Shown: positions 51,164 to 60,682, counted from the stretch's first letter. The stretch is DNA of 64,000 bases from Desulfosporosinus sp. Sb-LF (GCF_004766055.1 NZ_SPQR01000001.1:534222-598221); one strand, 5' to 3'. Numbers and translations are program-made. Notes: generated by a model not told the origin, from the letters alone.

Positions 51164-52916
51164 GGATTCCGGTTTTTCTATTGTTTTTCTAATAGGCAGA
51201 CAAGAGATGCCGCGATTGGTTACACCGGACAGCGTTATTGAGGTATTTGAACGAGAAAACCTATATGTTTCGTATACTTCGAATCAAGAGAATGCATACC
51301 TTTATATTGACGGTCTGGATGGATATGCCTCATTAAAGCTTCATCTTGATGAGGAAGGAATCCCGTGTCTTAGGCCAGGAACTCAACGCTTCTCTTTATA
51401 TAGTGATGTCAATGAGGATTACCCTTTGATTCCTGGGGACTATATGATCTTCGTAAAAAGCAAAGGAGAAGTCTGCAGCTCGTTAGAAGCAACGTTAAGA
51501 ATTAGACCTAATAATATAACGGAAGATCAACTAGACGTGATGCGTAATGAGCTTAACGAAATGGTCCAGGGGCTCGCTTTTGACCAAATTCGGACGAGTC
51601 CTGGGCTTAAACTCTTTGAAGAAAGAGGGGTGCTTCCCCCTCTGGTGTTGGCGGAGTTTGTGAGTCTAAATCATATGGTTAGGAAGCTTGAGGTAACCCT
51701 TGAAGATTTGACCCGCCGCCCGGATCAGTATCTCGAACGGCAGTATCGTGAAATAAAGGCCTGTGCGAACTCTAAACAGGATGCTAAGTCTTACCGCTGG
51801 TTGTTATCGGCTCAAGGACAACGTGCCAATGTTGATTCTAAGAGCGTAGTTCACCCAGAAGTTATCCTTGGAGTTATCGATTACCACACGTATAATACAC
51901 CTGAAAACCGGATGGTGCTGGGCTTTCTTCATTATATTTTGTCTCAATTGGAATTCGTTTTGCAAGCCATAAGGTGCACGATTACAGAAGAGCAGAGGGC
52001 GATCGAAGCGAGAATTCCCTACGTTATGGTTCAAAAATCAACTAGCCACGAAGTTCGCGCCTTGAAGGCGAAAATTGTAAGTCTCGAATCGATGGAGCGT
52101 GAAATGCAAAAAGGGATTTTTAACGTCCGGAAATACATGGATCACCCTGTGTTAAAGGGACTAACACCGTTAAGCGCCTCTAATCAGTTTTCCCCGAAGA
52201 TTCAACGAGATTGGCGGTATAAGAGAGTCTTCACTTGGTGGAAACAACTGAGAGCACAAGATTTTAAAGTTCCTTCACGTCATGATTTTAAGGTGCAGTG
52301 GAAGCGGACCGATGTTCTATACGAATATTGGTGTTACATGAAAACCATCATTGCGCTTGAACAATCGGGGTATACCCCTACTTCTGGTTGGATTTATGAT
52401 GATTCATATAAAGTGAATCAAGAGTTTGTGTTCCCAGTGCTTCAAGATGATACGTTAGTGGAAATGGTCAAAGGTCCAATTCGCCTATCCGTGCTATTTA
52501 ATGAGAAAATGCCCCGAGCGCGGCGCGGTGCACTGCGAAGTAAGCGCATTCTCTATATGGAAGGAACTAATTATAAGCCGGATATTCGAATTGACGTTTT
52601 CGATAATAATGTTTATTCCGGCTCCATAATCGTCGATGCCAAATACCGTAAGAAATTAAACATTTGGAATAATGACAGGATCGAAGACGAGAATCGTCCG
52701 AAGAATATGAATACCTTACAAAACTATTCTAACTCTCTGAAGTATGTTGAGGATCCAGCAGGGGTTTCTAAGGCTCTCAGAGTGATTGCCCTTCACCCAA
52801 GCTACGGGCCTGAGGTGGAAGACATTGAGGATACGAATGTGAGTCTCATTCAACTACGGCCGAAAGAGCGGTTATCGCATTACTCGGAGTATTTGGTGCG
52901 GATAATTGAGGGGTGA
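51147..52916 (+). CDS. DUF2357 protein with PD-(D/E)XK nuclease domain, McrC-like
   Basis: A 589-residue protein. The N-terminal part (to about 250) fits DUF2357, with ITEDQLDVMRNELNEMVQGL as a recognisable block; a long helical stalk follows (~250-340). The C-terminal domain has the nuclease core: KPDIRID, where Asp is the first metal ligand, and SIIVDAKYRKK with D-x-K, followed by a conserved helix NTLQNYSNSL. The active site is complete. It pairs with the McrB-like ATPase as McrC does. AAGGAG precedes the ATG. DUF2357 proteins are known companions of McrB-like GTPases and are often found in defence islands. Confidence 0.87.
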   Translation: MATRLEDSGFSIVFLIGRQEMPRLVTPDSVIEVFERENLYVSYTSNQENAYLYIDGLDGYASLKLHLDEEGIPCLRPGTQRFSLYSDVNEDYPLIPGDYMIFVKSKGEVCSSLEATLRIRPNNITEDQLDVMRNELNEMVQGLAFDQIRTSPGLKLFEERGVLPPLVLAEFVSLNHMVRKLEVTLEDLTRRPDQYLERQYREIKACANSKQDAKSYRWLLSAQGQRANVDSKSVVHPEVILGVIDYHTYNTPENRMVLGFLHYILSQLEFVLQAIRCTITEEQRAIEARIPYVMVQKSTSHEVRALKAKIVSLESMEREMQKGIFNVRKYMDHPVLKGLTPLSASNQFSPKIQRDWRYKRVFTWWKQLRAQDFKVPSRHDFKVQWKRTDVLYEYWCYMKTIIALEQSGYTPTSGWIYDDSYKVNQEFVFPVLQDDTLVEMVKGPIRLSVLFNEKMPRARRGALRSKRILYMEGTNYKPDIRIDVFDNNVYSGSIIVDAKYRKKLNIWNNDRIEDENRPKNMNTLQNYSNSLKYVEDPAGVSKALRVIALHPSYGPEVEDIEDTNVSLIQLRPKERLSHYSEYLVRIIEG

Positions 52917-52993
52917 AGCGAGGAGAGCAGGTGCCTTTGCATGTTCGCTCGAAACTTATGTTGCTACTATTTGATTTTTGAGGAGATTTAAAA

Positions 52994-53851
52994 TTGCTAT
53001 TGAATGATTCCCACAGGGGTATGTTATATATTTTTTTATCCGCGATTCTTCTAAGTACAGGTGGCTTATTTATTAAAATTGTGCAGGCAAATCCACTAGC
53101 TATTGTAGCGTTGAGGTCGGGTATAGCAGGTCTGACATTGCTTCCCTTCTTAAGGGTAAAACATATCAAGCTGAGCGCTTCAACGATCGTCTATATTTTT
53201 TCATACACCGTGATGATGGTTGCTTTTGTGTCGGCTACAAAATACACGACGTCTGCAAATGCAGTTGCGCTTCAATATGCCGGTTCTTTATATTTGTTTT
53301 TATACAAAGTTTTCAGACGACAAATAAAAGTGCGACTGGGAAATGTAATGCCGATGGCGATGATCATGATGGGCATAATCGCATTCTTGTTAGAGCCCAG
53401 CAAAGGCCATAATATGGCGGGTAATTTATTGGCGGTGATCAGTGGGATTGCTTTAGCAGCTATGTTCGGAGCTCTGCCTCAAATCAAGGGTATTTCTCCC
53501 GTTTCATTGGTATGTTTAAGTAATTTAGCGATATTTGCCCTCGTTTTTCCCCTGATTCCATCTCATGAAAATCTCCTAGCTATAAGTTCACAGGGATGGA
53601 TGGCCCTGATTTATTTAGGAGTCATTCAAGTAGCTCTTTCATATATTCTTAATACTAAGGGTGTTCAACTCACAAGCTCTTTGCAAGCCATGGTCTTAGC
53701 TATGTTTGAAGCAGTGATGAATCCATTATGGGTGTTTATTTTTATCGGCGAAGTTCCGTCAAGCTATGGATTTGTGGGAATAACGTTGATCCTGGGGGCT
53801 GTCTTATTTAATGTCATACAACAAAGCAACTATGAAAAAAGAAGTAGCTGA
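52994..53851 (+). CDS. EamA/DMT-superfamily transporter
   Basis: A 285-residue protein with ten predicted transmembrane helices in two EamA repeats. The first repeat starts with LYIFLSAILLSTGGLFIKIVQANPLAIVALRSGIAGL; the second ends with EAVMNPLWVFIFIGEVPSSYGFVGITLILGAVL, typical of RhaT/YdcZ-like metabolite exporters. The TTG at 52994 is chosen since AGGAG lies 8 nt upstream. Substrate unknown. It is 77 nt behind the McrBC-like cassette but is not likely part of it. Confidence 0.9.
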   Translation: MLLNDSHRGMLYIFLSAILLSTGGLFIKIVQANPLAIVALRSGIAGLTLLPFLRVKHIKLSASTIVYIFSYTVMMVAFVSATKYTTSANAVALQYAGSLYLFLYKVFRRQIKVRLGNVMPMAMIMMGIIAFLLEPSKGHNMAGNLLAVISGIALAAMFGALPQIKGISPVSLVCLSNLAIFALVFPLIPSHENLLAISSQGWMALIYLGVIQVALSYILNTKGVQLTSSLQAMVLAMFEAVMNPLWVFIFIGEVPSSYGFVGITLILGAVLFNVIQQSNYEKRSS

Positions 53852-53963
53852 TATAAAAGAGCAAGATTCAACTTTAATACAGAGTCCACATTGAAAAATC
53901 CGCCAGCTTTTAGACAGGGATGAAATGGCGGCTGAAAAACAATTAAAAAACAATCCGAAAATG

Positions 53964-54001
53964 AGCTTCGCACCTTGGTAATAAGGGTGCGAAGCTTTTT
54001 T
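53964..54001 (+). terminator. Terminator after the EamA gene
   Basis: AGCTTCGCACC (53964-53974) pairs with GGTGCGAAGCT (53986-53996), followed by a run of T. Confidence 0.88.
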
Positions 54002-54006
54002 AGACT

Positions 54007-54234
54007 TTAAATTCGGACCATTTGAATAAACTCAAACGTCAAACTTTTAAACTTGGATAGTTGGGGTTTATTACAAAGGCTTGTTTCTTCAAGGGGAACA
54101 TCTCCTGAAAAATCCGACATAAGGTCAGATGTGTTTTTACAAGGACACTCCTTATATCCCACTTTTAGAACTAGACAGGAGAATAATTTCTTGGGCATCT
54201 CCTTATTTACAAAATCATGATACAATAATTGCAT
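54007..54234 (-). other. Uncertain 75-codon minus-strand frame
   Basis: Protein-like composition with KECPCKN near residue 28-34, but no clear ribosome site before the ATG and no known domain. An AAGGAG lies inside the frame directly before an ATG at codon 13. Could be a small unknown protein or the end of an eroded gene. Confidence 0.25.
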
Positions 54235-54266
54235 AAAAACTAGAAACGAAAGAAAAGGAATATTGA

Positions 54267-55190
54267 ATGATGAAGATTAGAACTGTTTCAATTGTAGGGT
54301 TAGGTGCTTTGGGAACAATCTTTGCAAAGCATTTTTCTGATAAATTATCAATACATGATGTTCGTGTTATTGCAAACCAAAGCCGTAAACAGAAATATGA
54401 GATGAATGGTATCTATTGTAACGGAGGGCGTTACGATTTCAATTATGTTTTACCTGAAAGTGAGCAAGAGCCTACTGACTTATTGATTTTCTGTGTAAAG
54501 TTCAATCAATTACCGCAGGCAATTGAAGACGCAAGGCATCAGGTGGGAGAGCATACAATCATTCTCTCAGCCTTAAATGGAATTTCCAGCGAAGAAATCA
54601 TAGGAAAAGCGTTTGGAATGGAAAAAATGCTTTACTGCGTCGCTCAGGGTATGGATGCAGTAAAGATTGGAAACGAGTTGAACTATGAGAACATGGGAAT
54701 GCTATGCTTTGGTGAAAAAGATAATACGGTTTGGTCAGATAAAGTGACTACTGTAGCAGAACTATTTGATACCCTTGATTTTCCTTATGAGGTTCCGAAC
54801 GAGATGGATAAACGGATGTGGGGAAAGTTTATGTTAAATACAGGGGTGAATCAGACAGTAGCAGTATTTTCAACGAATTATGGTGGTATTCAAGTAGCGG
54901 GCGAGCCTAGGAATGTAATGATCGCAGCGATGAGGGAAGTTATCGTCCTTTCGCGAAATGTGGGTATAAATTTAGGAGAATCAGATTTAACATATTGGTT
55001 AGAAGTTCTTGCTAAGTTAAATCCGTTGGGAATGCCTTCCATGCGTCAAGACATGCAAGCTAACAGGAAAACAGAGGTAGGGCTCTTTTCAGGAACTGCC
55101 ATTACTTTAGGAAAACAATATGGTGTGTCAACACCTATCAATGAATGGCTATATCATAAAATTCAAGAGATGGAAAAGGACTTTAAGTAA
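54267..55190 (+). CDS. 2-dehydropantoate 2-reductase family protein (ApbA/PanE)
   Basis: A 307-residue NADPH-dependent reductase. The Rossmann motif VSIVGLGALGTIFAKHF is at the N-terminus; further marks are CVKFNQLPQAI, SALNGISSEE, and the catalytic Lys region MDKRMWGKFMLNTGVNQ. C-terminal helices include MPSMRQDMQANRKTEVGLFSG. It could make pantoate for CoA synthesis, but paralogues with other 2-oxoacids are common, and no panB/panC is nearby. AAAGGAA precedes the start. Confidence 0.85.
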   Translation: MMKIRTVSIVGLGALGTIFAKHFSDKLSIHDVRVIANQSRKQKYEMNGIYCNGGRYDFNYVLPESEQEPTDLLIFCVKFNQLPQAIEDARHQVGEHTIILSALNGISSEEIIGKAFGMEKMLYCVAQGMDAVKIGNELNYENMGMLCFGEKDNTVWSDKVTTVAELFDTLDFPYEVPNEMDKRMWGKFMLNTGVNQTVAVFSTNYGGIQVAGEPRNVMIAAMREVIVLSRNVGINLGESDLTYWLEVLAKLNPLGMPSMRQDMQANRKTEVGLFSGTAITLGKQYGVSTPINEWLYHKIQEMEKDFK

Positions 55191-55291
55191 ATTGTTGATT
55201 GTATACTTAACTTGTGTAGTTGCAAAATCTTCAACGAATAACTATAATTTATAAAACGTGAAGTGGTATAAATGAAGGAGCTAGAATACAT

Positions 55292-56524
55292 ATGGCACTT
55301 GTGAATGAGAATTATCTGAAGTTACCAGGGAGCTATCTTTTTTCTGAAATTGCCCGCAGAGTAAACCAATTTAGAGCGAACAATCCGGAGGCGGATATTA
55401 TCCGGTTGGGAATCGGAGACGTAACACGTCCCCTGCCACCTGCTGTTATCGAGGCGATGCATAAGGGCGTGGAAGAAATGGGGAGTTCGGATACCTTTCG
55501 GGGGTACGGTCCGGAGCAAGGTTACCAGTTTCTTATTGAAAAGATTATCGAACATGATTTCACCCCTCGTGGAGTGGAACTCTCTGTTGATGAAGTCTTT
55601 GTTAGTGATGGAGCGAAAAGTGATACCGCAAATTTCCAGGAACTTTTCGGAGTCGATAACATCATGGCGGTGACAGATCCAGTGTATCCCGTTTATGTCG
55701 ATAGCAATGTCATGGCTGGGCGGACAGGGACGTTCAATAGTGAGAAGGGTCAGTATGAAACAATTGTGTATCTCCCGTGCACAGAAGAAAATGGTATGAA
55801 GCCTTCCCTTCCTGAGACACGTGTGGATATGATTTATCTCTGTTTTCCAAATAACCCGACCGGGATGACGCTTTCTAAAGAGGAACTGAAACAATGGGTG
55901 GATTATGCTCGAGCAAACCGCTCTATCCTTTTGTTTGATGCGGCTTATGAAGCATTTATCCGAGAGGAAGGCGTTCCGCACAGCATTTTTGAGATTGAAG
56001 GGGCCCGAGAGGTTGCTGTAGAGTTCCGAAGTTTTTCCAAGACTGCAGGCTTTACCGGAACCCGTTGTGCCTATACCATCGTTCCAAAGGAAGTCAAGGT
56101 CTATGATTCTAAGGGTGAAGCGCATAGTCTCAATCAGCTTTGGCTTAGAAGACAAACTACAAAGTTTAATGGAGCGTCTTATCCTGTTCAAGCAGGAGCC
56201 GTTGCTGTATTCTCGGAAGAAGGAAAGCAGCAGATCAAGGAAACTATTGATTACTACATGGAAAATGCCCGGATCATCCGTGAGGGCTTACAAGACGCCG
56301 GTTATACCGTATTCGGTGGAGTCAATGCGCCCTATATCTGGATGAAGACCCCGAATAATATGGGCTCCTGGGAGTTTTTTGATAAACTGATGAAGAATGC
56401 AAATGTCGTTGGAACACCAGGAGCGGGCTTTGGTGCGAATGGTGAAGGGTATTTCCGTTTAACTGCCTTTGGCACTCGGGAAAACACACTTAAGGCGATT
56501 GAACGGATTAGGATGAAAATGTAG
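55292..56524 (+). CDS. dapL: LL-diaminopimelate aminotransferase
   Basis: A 410-residue PLP enzyme that converts tetrahydrodipicolinate straight to LL-diaminopimelate for lysine and cell wall. DapL-type features: [62 protein letters not shown] and the PLP lysine in [15 protein letters not shown]. Length is exactly normal for the family found in plants, Chlamydiae and Desulfo-type Firmicutes. GGAG lies before the ATG. Followed by a strong terminator. Confidence 0.95.
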   Translation: MALVNENYLKLPGSYLFSEIARRVNQFRANNPEADIIRLGIGDVTRPLPPAVIEAMHKGVEEMGSSDTFRGYGPEQGYQFLIEKIIEHDFTPRGVELSVDEVFVSDGAKSDTANFQELFGVDNIMAVTDPVYPVYVDSNVMAGRTGTFNSEKGQYETIVYLPCTEENGMKPSLPETRVDMIYLCFPNNPTGMTLSKEELKQWVDYARANRSILLFDAAYEAFIREEGVPHSIFEIEGAREVAVEFRSFSKTAGFTGTRCAYTIVPKEVKVYDSKGEAHSLNQLWLRRQTTKFNGASYPVQAGAVAVFSEEGKQQIKETIDYYMENARIIREGLQDAGYTVFGGVNAPYIWMKTPNNMGSWEFFDKLMKNANVVGTPGAGFGANGEGYFRLTAFGTRENTLKAIERIRMKM

Positions 56525-56576
56525 GCGAGAAGTGACTCCCAAAAGTAGTTTTCACACTCGAAATCACAGCTAAAAT

Positions 56577-56603
56577 CCGCTTAAGTATTAGATACTTAAG
56601 CGG
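56577..56603. terminator. Terminator after dapL
   Basis: CCGCTTAAGTAT (56577-56588) pairs perfectly with ATACTTAAGCGG (56592-56603), 3-nt loop, then GTCTTCTTAT. Confidence 0.75.
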
Positions 56604-56690
56604 GTCTTCTTATATTAGAGCATAAGTCTGTGTGGACAGCGAACGTAGTTATTTCTGTTATGAATAAATACGAATTACTTTGGAGGTATC

Positions 56691-57317
56691 ATGGATAAAT
56701 TGGACTATAAAAAGGCCTACAAAGACTTATATCAACCAAAGAAAAAACCAGTTATCATTACCGTGCCTGCCATGAACTTTGTTATGATCGAAGGCAAGGG
56801 CGATCCCAATGGAGAGGAATTTTTCCTTGCCACTGCCGCACTTTACAGTCTTAGTTATGCAGTGAAAATGTCCTACAAACGAGTTCATGTTCCAACGGGT
56901 TATTATGACTACACTGTTTTCCCCCTAGAAGGTGTGTGGGATTTACTTGACAAGACCTTGCTACCCACTGATAAAAGCAACTTTAAGTACAAAATTATGA
57001 TGCGCCAGCCAGAATTTCTAACCAAAGATTTATTTGAACGATTTAAAGATGAAACAAAAAAGAAAAAGCCAAACCTTTACCTAGATAAAGTGGAATTTGG
57101 CACAATATCAGAGGGCTTATGTTGTCAAATGCTTCACATCGGAAGCTATGATAACGAGCCAGAAAGTTTTGGTATGATGGATCAGTTTTGTAAAGATAAC
57201 AGATATAAGAGGATTTCTCATGAACATCGGGAAATATATCTTTCAGATCCTCGCAAAATCGAACCAAACAAGCTAAAAACAGTGTTGCGGTATAATGTTG
57301 AATGGGTTTGTGTTTGA
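56691..57317 (+). CDS. GyrI-like small-molecule-binding domain protein
   Basis: A 208-residue cytoplasmic protein of the stand-alone GyrI-like group. Family features are DYKKAYKDLYQPKKKPVIITVPAMNF, MIEGKGDPNGEEF, and the end of the domain with REIYLSDPRKIEPNKLKTVLRY. Relatives bind hydrophobic cations or drugs and some hydrolyse cyclopropanoid toxins. No DNA-binding domain is fused. Ribosome site GGAGGTATC precedes the ATG. Single gene. Confidence 0.87.
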   Translation: MDKLDYKKAYKDLYQPKKKPVIITVPAMNFVMIEGKGDPNGEEFFLATAALYSLSYAVKMSYKRVHVPTGYYDYTVFPLEGVWDLLDKTLLPTDKSNFKYKIMMRQPEFLTKDLFERFKDETKKKKPNLYLDKVEFGTISEGLCCQMLHIGSYDNEPESFGMMDQFCKDNRYKRISHEHREIYLSDPRKIEPNKLKTVLRYNVEWVCV

Positions 57318-57447
57318 TGAGTTAGCGAAATGCAAGAATTCCTTTTTTAGGTCGAAGGCTTTAATAATTACTAGAACAATGTCTTTTGCGGTCGATCGAG
57401 ACCTCTGGGGTATGAGGCTCATAAATAAATGAAGGGTGATGTAAGAT

Positions 57448-58125
57448 GTGTTAAAGGATAAAAAACTTAGAATTTTAAAGAATGGGCCATACATAATATC
57501 CGGGGATATACCATTGTCGGAGAAAATTATCGTTTCAAAGGGTAAAGAAAATGAATATAAGGATGGGCGTGAACTTCCACAGGCTCAGGGATATGCACTA
57601 TGCCGCTGTGGAAAGTCGAAAAATCCACCCTTTTGTGACGGGTCACACGAAAAAGCCGGTTTTGACGGAACTGAGGATGCATCTACAGCTATGTATTCAG
57701 ACAGGGCAGAAAAAATTGAGGGGCCTAATCTTGACCTCATGGACGATAATCGATGCGCCTTTGCGAGATTTTGCCATAGGAAAGAGGGGAACGTTTGGGA
57801 GCTTACAGAAGGCTCTGATAATCCTAACTATAGAGAAGAAGCGATTAAAGCAGCAAGCGATTGTCCTGCAGGAAGACTTGTTGCCATGGACAAAAATGGA
57901 GAAGCTATTGAACCTGAATATGACCCTTCGATTGAAATACTTCAGGATCCTGAAAAAGGAGCCAGTGGGCCAATCTTTGTTAAGGGGAATATTCCCATTG
58001 AATCCTCGGACGGTTCTACTTATGAAGTAAGAAACAGAGTCACTCTTTGTCGCTGTGGTGAATCAAGAAATAAACCATATTGCGACGCTACTCATGTTTC
58101 AATAAAATATCTAGATCATACGTAA
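57448..58125 (+). CDS. Iron-sulfur protein with two CDGSH motifs and a central 4Fe-4S mono-cluster domain
   Basis: A 225-residue protein with three cluster sites. Residues ~51-68 hold the first CDGSH motif (CRCGKSKNPPFCDGSH: C-x-C, C and H ligands of a 2Fe-2S cluster). The middle part (about 90-150; CAFARFCH and SDCPAGRL) matches the divergent 4Fe-4S mono-cluster domain often paired with CDGSH. Residues ~201-217 hold the second motif (CRCGESRNKPYCDATH), intact in its ligands. Function unclear, probably redox or cluster transfer. GTG start with AAGGGTG upstream. Confidence 0.9.
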   Translation: MLKDKKLRILKNGPYIISGDIPLSEKIIVSKGKENEYKDGRELPQAQGYALCRCGKSKNPPFCDGSHEKAGFDGTEDASTAMYSDRAEKIEGPNLDLMDDNRCAFARFCHRKEGNVWELTEGSDNPNYREEAIKAASDCPAGRLVAMDKNGEAIEPEYDPSIEILQDPEKGASGPIFVKGNIPIESSDGSTYEVRNRVTLCRCGESRNKPYCDATHVSIKYLDHT

Positions 58126-58318
58126 GAAATGTCCATTTTATAAGGCTCGAACCTTAGTTTACACTGAAAAAATAGATTATCGAATGCGTCACTCATCTTA
58201 GTATAGGTTTGATGTTGACTTAAGTTGAGAATCTATTAAACTTGAAATAAAGGAAGCGTGGGACAGTTCATCAGGGGATGGTGAACTGGTTAAACTATAT
58301 GAAGAAAGGTTGATCGCT

Positions 58319-59503
58319 ATGATATCAAAGAAAATGCAAGTGCAGGTACAAAACAGTTCTATTATTCGTGCCATGTTCGAGGAAGGGAAGCGACTGGCGG
58401 GAATTCACGGAGTGGAAAATGTCTTTGATTTTAGCCTTGGAAACCCCAATGTTGAGGCACCTGAAGAAGTAAAAAAGGCAATTTTAGAGATTGTGAGTGA
58501 CAAAGATTCTGCAAATATTCATGGGTATATGAATAACTCCGGTTATGAAGAGGTAAGAACTGCAATTGCAATGTCTATCAATGATAAATTCGGTACCTCT
58601 TTTACACAAAATAACATTCTTATGACTGTTGGAGCAGCAGGCGGGTTAAACGTCATTTTTAAAACGCTACTTAACCCAATGGATGAGGTCATCACATTTG
58701 CACCTTTTTTCGGAGAATATAGAAGCTACGTGGCAAACTACGAAGGTGAATTGGTGATCGTATCCCCAAATGCTGTTGATTTCCAGCCTAATCTCGAAGA
58801 ATTTAAAGCGAGAATCACTCCCAAGACTAAAGCGGTAATCATCAATTCCCCCAATAATCCAACCGGTGTCATCTATTCGGAAGAAACCATCATCAAGCTT
58901 TCTGAAATACTGAGAGAGAAGCAAAAGGAATTTGGAACCGATATTTATCTCGTTTCCGATGAACCGTATCGAGAACTTGCTTATGATAACGCTGAAGTGC
59001 CTTATCTATCAAAGTATTATGCGAACACGATCATCGGGTACTCTTTCAGCAAATCCCTTTCGCTGCCGGGCGAAAGAATAGGCTATTTAGTGATTTCGGA
59101 CCAAGCTACTGATTACGAAAATATCATTTCAGCAGCGAATATTGCCACTCGCATTTTAGGTTTCGTCAATGCTCCTTCGTTATTTCAACGCGTCATTGCT
59201 AAGTGCTTAAATGCAAAAGTGGATATTGAGGCCTATAACAGGAATCGGGAACTTCTTTATAATGGGCTCTCATCCTTTGGCTACCAATGTATTAAACCCG
59301 AAGGTGCATTTTACATGTTTGTTAAAACTCCAATAGAGAATGAGGTTGAATTCTGCAACCTAGCCAAGAAGAAAAATATTCTCCTTGTTCCTGGAAGTGC
59401 ATTTGGCTGCCCGGGTTATGTCCGTATTGCCTATTGTGTCGCTTATAAAACAATCGAGAAAGCATTACCGGGCTTTAAGGCTTTAATCGAGGAAGTTAAA
59501 TAA
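58319..59503 (+). CDS. Pyridoxal-phosphate-dependent aminotransferase (class I/II)
   Basis: About 394 residues. Main marks are FDFSLGNPNVEAPEEV, VGAAGGLNVIFKTLLNPMDEV, NSPNNPTGVIY, LVSDEPYRELAYD and the PLP lysine in IGYSFSKSLSLPGERIGY. It belongs to the aspartate aminotransferase-like group; acceptor unknown. The ATG at 58319 follows AAAGG. A short inverted repeat (CAGTTCA/TGAACTG at about 58264-58288) lies in the leader. Fourth PLP enzyme type in this window. Confidence 0.88.
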   Translation: MISKKMQVQVQNSSIIRAMFEEGKRLAGIHGVENVFDFSLGNPNVEAPEEVKKAILEIVSDKDSANIHGYMNNSGYEEVRTAIAMSINDKFGTSFTQNNILMTVGAAGGLNVIFKTLLNPMDEVITFAPFFGEYRSYVANYEGELVIVSPNAVDFQPNLEEFKARITPKTKAVIINSPNNPTGVIYSEETIIKLSEILREKQKEFGTDIYLVSDEPYRELAYDNAEVPYLSKYYANTIIGYSFSKSLSLPGERIGYLVISDQATDYENIISAANIATRILGFVNAPSLFQRVIAKCLNAKVDIEAYNRNRELLYNGLSSFGYQCIKPEGAFYMFVKTPIENEVEFCNLAKKKNILLVPGSAFGCPGYVRIAYCVAYKTIEKALPGFKALIEEVK

Positions 59504-59599
59504 TTGTTACTATGGGACAGTCATTGGAACTTAATTAATAAAATCCACAGGGGGCGAAACAAAACTTGAGATTTTTTCAAGCTTGTGGTGCGCTTCCTG

Positions 59600-59640
59600 A
59601 AAAAGAGGATTGTACACCAATAAAGTGGTTTACAATCCTC
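59600..59640 (-). terminator. Terminator of the MarR gene
   Basis: On the minus strand GAGGATTGTA pairs with TACAATCCTC (59640-59631 with 59614-59605), with an inner CCAC/GTGG helix, then five U residues (59604-59600). Confidence 0.85.
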
Positions 59641-59645
59641 AAAAT

Positions 59646-60146
59646 TTATATAGAATCTACAATTTCGGTTTGCGTATTTCGGTTGATCTCCCCAATGTTT
59701 TTCAAGTTAGCCCTGATTCTAAGCATCGTTTTAATAACCGTCTCCTGCTCTTCTTCTGTAGTACCCTTCATGATATTACACTCGAATTCATCAACAATTT
59801 GTCGGCACGCAGTATAGACTTCTTCTCCTAAATCAGTTAGCTGTATTCTTCGTTCCCGCTTATCTTTTACTGGTATTCTCTCGATGAGGGCATTCTTTTC
59901 AAGACGGTCGGCAGTACGAGTAACCGATGATTTTTCTACATTCATATAATTAGCAATATCTACAAGCGTCGATGCCCCAAAGTTTTTTAAGTAATAGACA
60001 ATCATCCATTGTGAATGATGAAGGTCGTAGGCGGCAATTTGTTCATTTAGCTTATTGACAAAGAATCTGGACATTTGCAAGTAATTATGAAAAAATTGAT
60101 GATAGTTCGTCAGAAATATCCCCCCTAAAATTAGTTGACTAAGCAA
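59646..60146 (-). CDS. MarR-family transcriptional regulator
   Basis: About 166 residues from TTG 60146 (AGAAGGAAAG 8 nt upstream); shorter starts near 60113 (behind AGGGGGG) or ATG 60074 are possible. Winged helix marks: LHHSQWMIVYYLKNFGASTLVDIANYMNVEKSSVTRTADRLEKNALIERIPVKDKRERRIQLTDLG, with the DxRxxxxxLT wing DKRERRIQLTDLG. A palindrome TTAGTTGACTAA overlaps the start. The neighbours give no obvious target, so it may regulate itself or a distant gene. Confidence 0.88.
   Translation of the reverse strand: MLSQLILGGIFLTNYHQFFHNYLQMSRFFVNKLNEQIAAYDLHHSQWMIVYYLKNFGASTLVDIANYMNVEKSSVTRTADRLEKNALIERIPVKDKRERRIQLTDLGEEVYTACRQIVDEFECNIMKGTTEEEQETVIKTMLRIRANLKNIGEINRNTQTEIVDSI
60131..60142. promoter_or_regulatory. 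Candidate MarR operator
   Basis: TTAGTTGACTAA is a palindrome with 5-bp arms, of the AT-rich type MarR proteins bind. It lies at the 5' end of the MarR gene itself. Confidence 0.4.
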
Positions 60147-60305
60147 TTATACATCTTTCCTTCTAAATATGTCTACAAAATACCGTTCCTGGTAATTAAA
60201 TCCAACAATTTCTTAATTGCTTAACATCTAAACCTAATGCAAGCCGGCGAGCGTTATATCACGGATGATGACCTTATCGCCAAATGAGACTTAATTATTT
60301 CGAAG

Positions 60306-60329
60306 GAGCGCATTGCAGGCGCTCTCTTT
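60306..60329 (+). terminator. Orphan terminator
   Basis: GAGCGC pairs with GCGCTC around a 7-nt loop and runs into TCTTTTT. Just upstream a short frame tail (MQAGERYITDDDLIAK, stop near 60286) suggests the end of a lost plus-strand gene. Confidence 0.6.
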
Positions 60330-60372
60330 TTATGTGCTAGATATAAACAGTGTAAATAAGAAATAATTTGCA

Positions 60373-60401
60373 AGTATGATTAGTATGATGTATCATACTT
60401 T
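60373..60401. promoter_or_regulatory. Inverted repeat in the promoter region of the AbrB-like gene
   Basis: AAGTATGAT (60373-60381) and ATCATACTT (60393-60401) are perfect arms around 11 bp that contain another TATGAT. The element lies right before the ribosome site, so it is a plausible autoregulatory operator. Confidence 0.5.
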
Positions 60402-60415
60402 TAGGGGTGGTAAGA

Positions 60416-60682
60416 ATGATGCGACACGGTAAATTTTATGGTTCGACGGTTATGGGAGAGCGCGGACAAATAGTTATTCCTGCGGAGGCTAGAGAAGAGA
60501 TCGGTATCGAGCCAGGTGAGAAACTCGTGGTTCTTGGGAATAAGCGAAGAGGGGTGGTGATCTTATTCAAATCCGATGTTATGACGAGATTTGCAGACAT
60601 GATGTTTCGAAAAGCCAGGTTTTTTGAGGAGATGTTTAGTTCTACCGTAGAGGATTCAGAACAGGATAAAACTAAAGAGTAA
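60416..60682 (+). CDS. AbrB/MazE/SpoVT-family DNA-binding protein
   Basis: About 88 residues. The swapped-hairpin DNA-binding domain is GSTVMGERGQIVIPAEAREEIGIEPGEKLVVLG, complete. The tail of about 40 residues is helical (RFADMMFRKARFFEEMF). AGGGGTGG precedes the ATG at 60416; a GTG at 60407 overlaps it. Cotranscription with the UbiB-like kinase 54 nt downstream is likely. It could be a transition-state-type regulator of its own operon. No toxin gene follows, so an antitoxin role is unlikely. Confidence 0.88.
   Translation: MMRHGKFYGSTVMGERGQIVIPAEAREEIGIEPGEKLVVLGNKRRGVVILFKSDVMTRFADMMFRKARFFEEMFSSTVEDSEQDKTKE

Noticed and set aside
55322..56191. 289-codon minus-strand frame inside dapL
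   Set aside because: Antisense shadow of a clearly recognised dapL gene; no ribosome site or domain.
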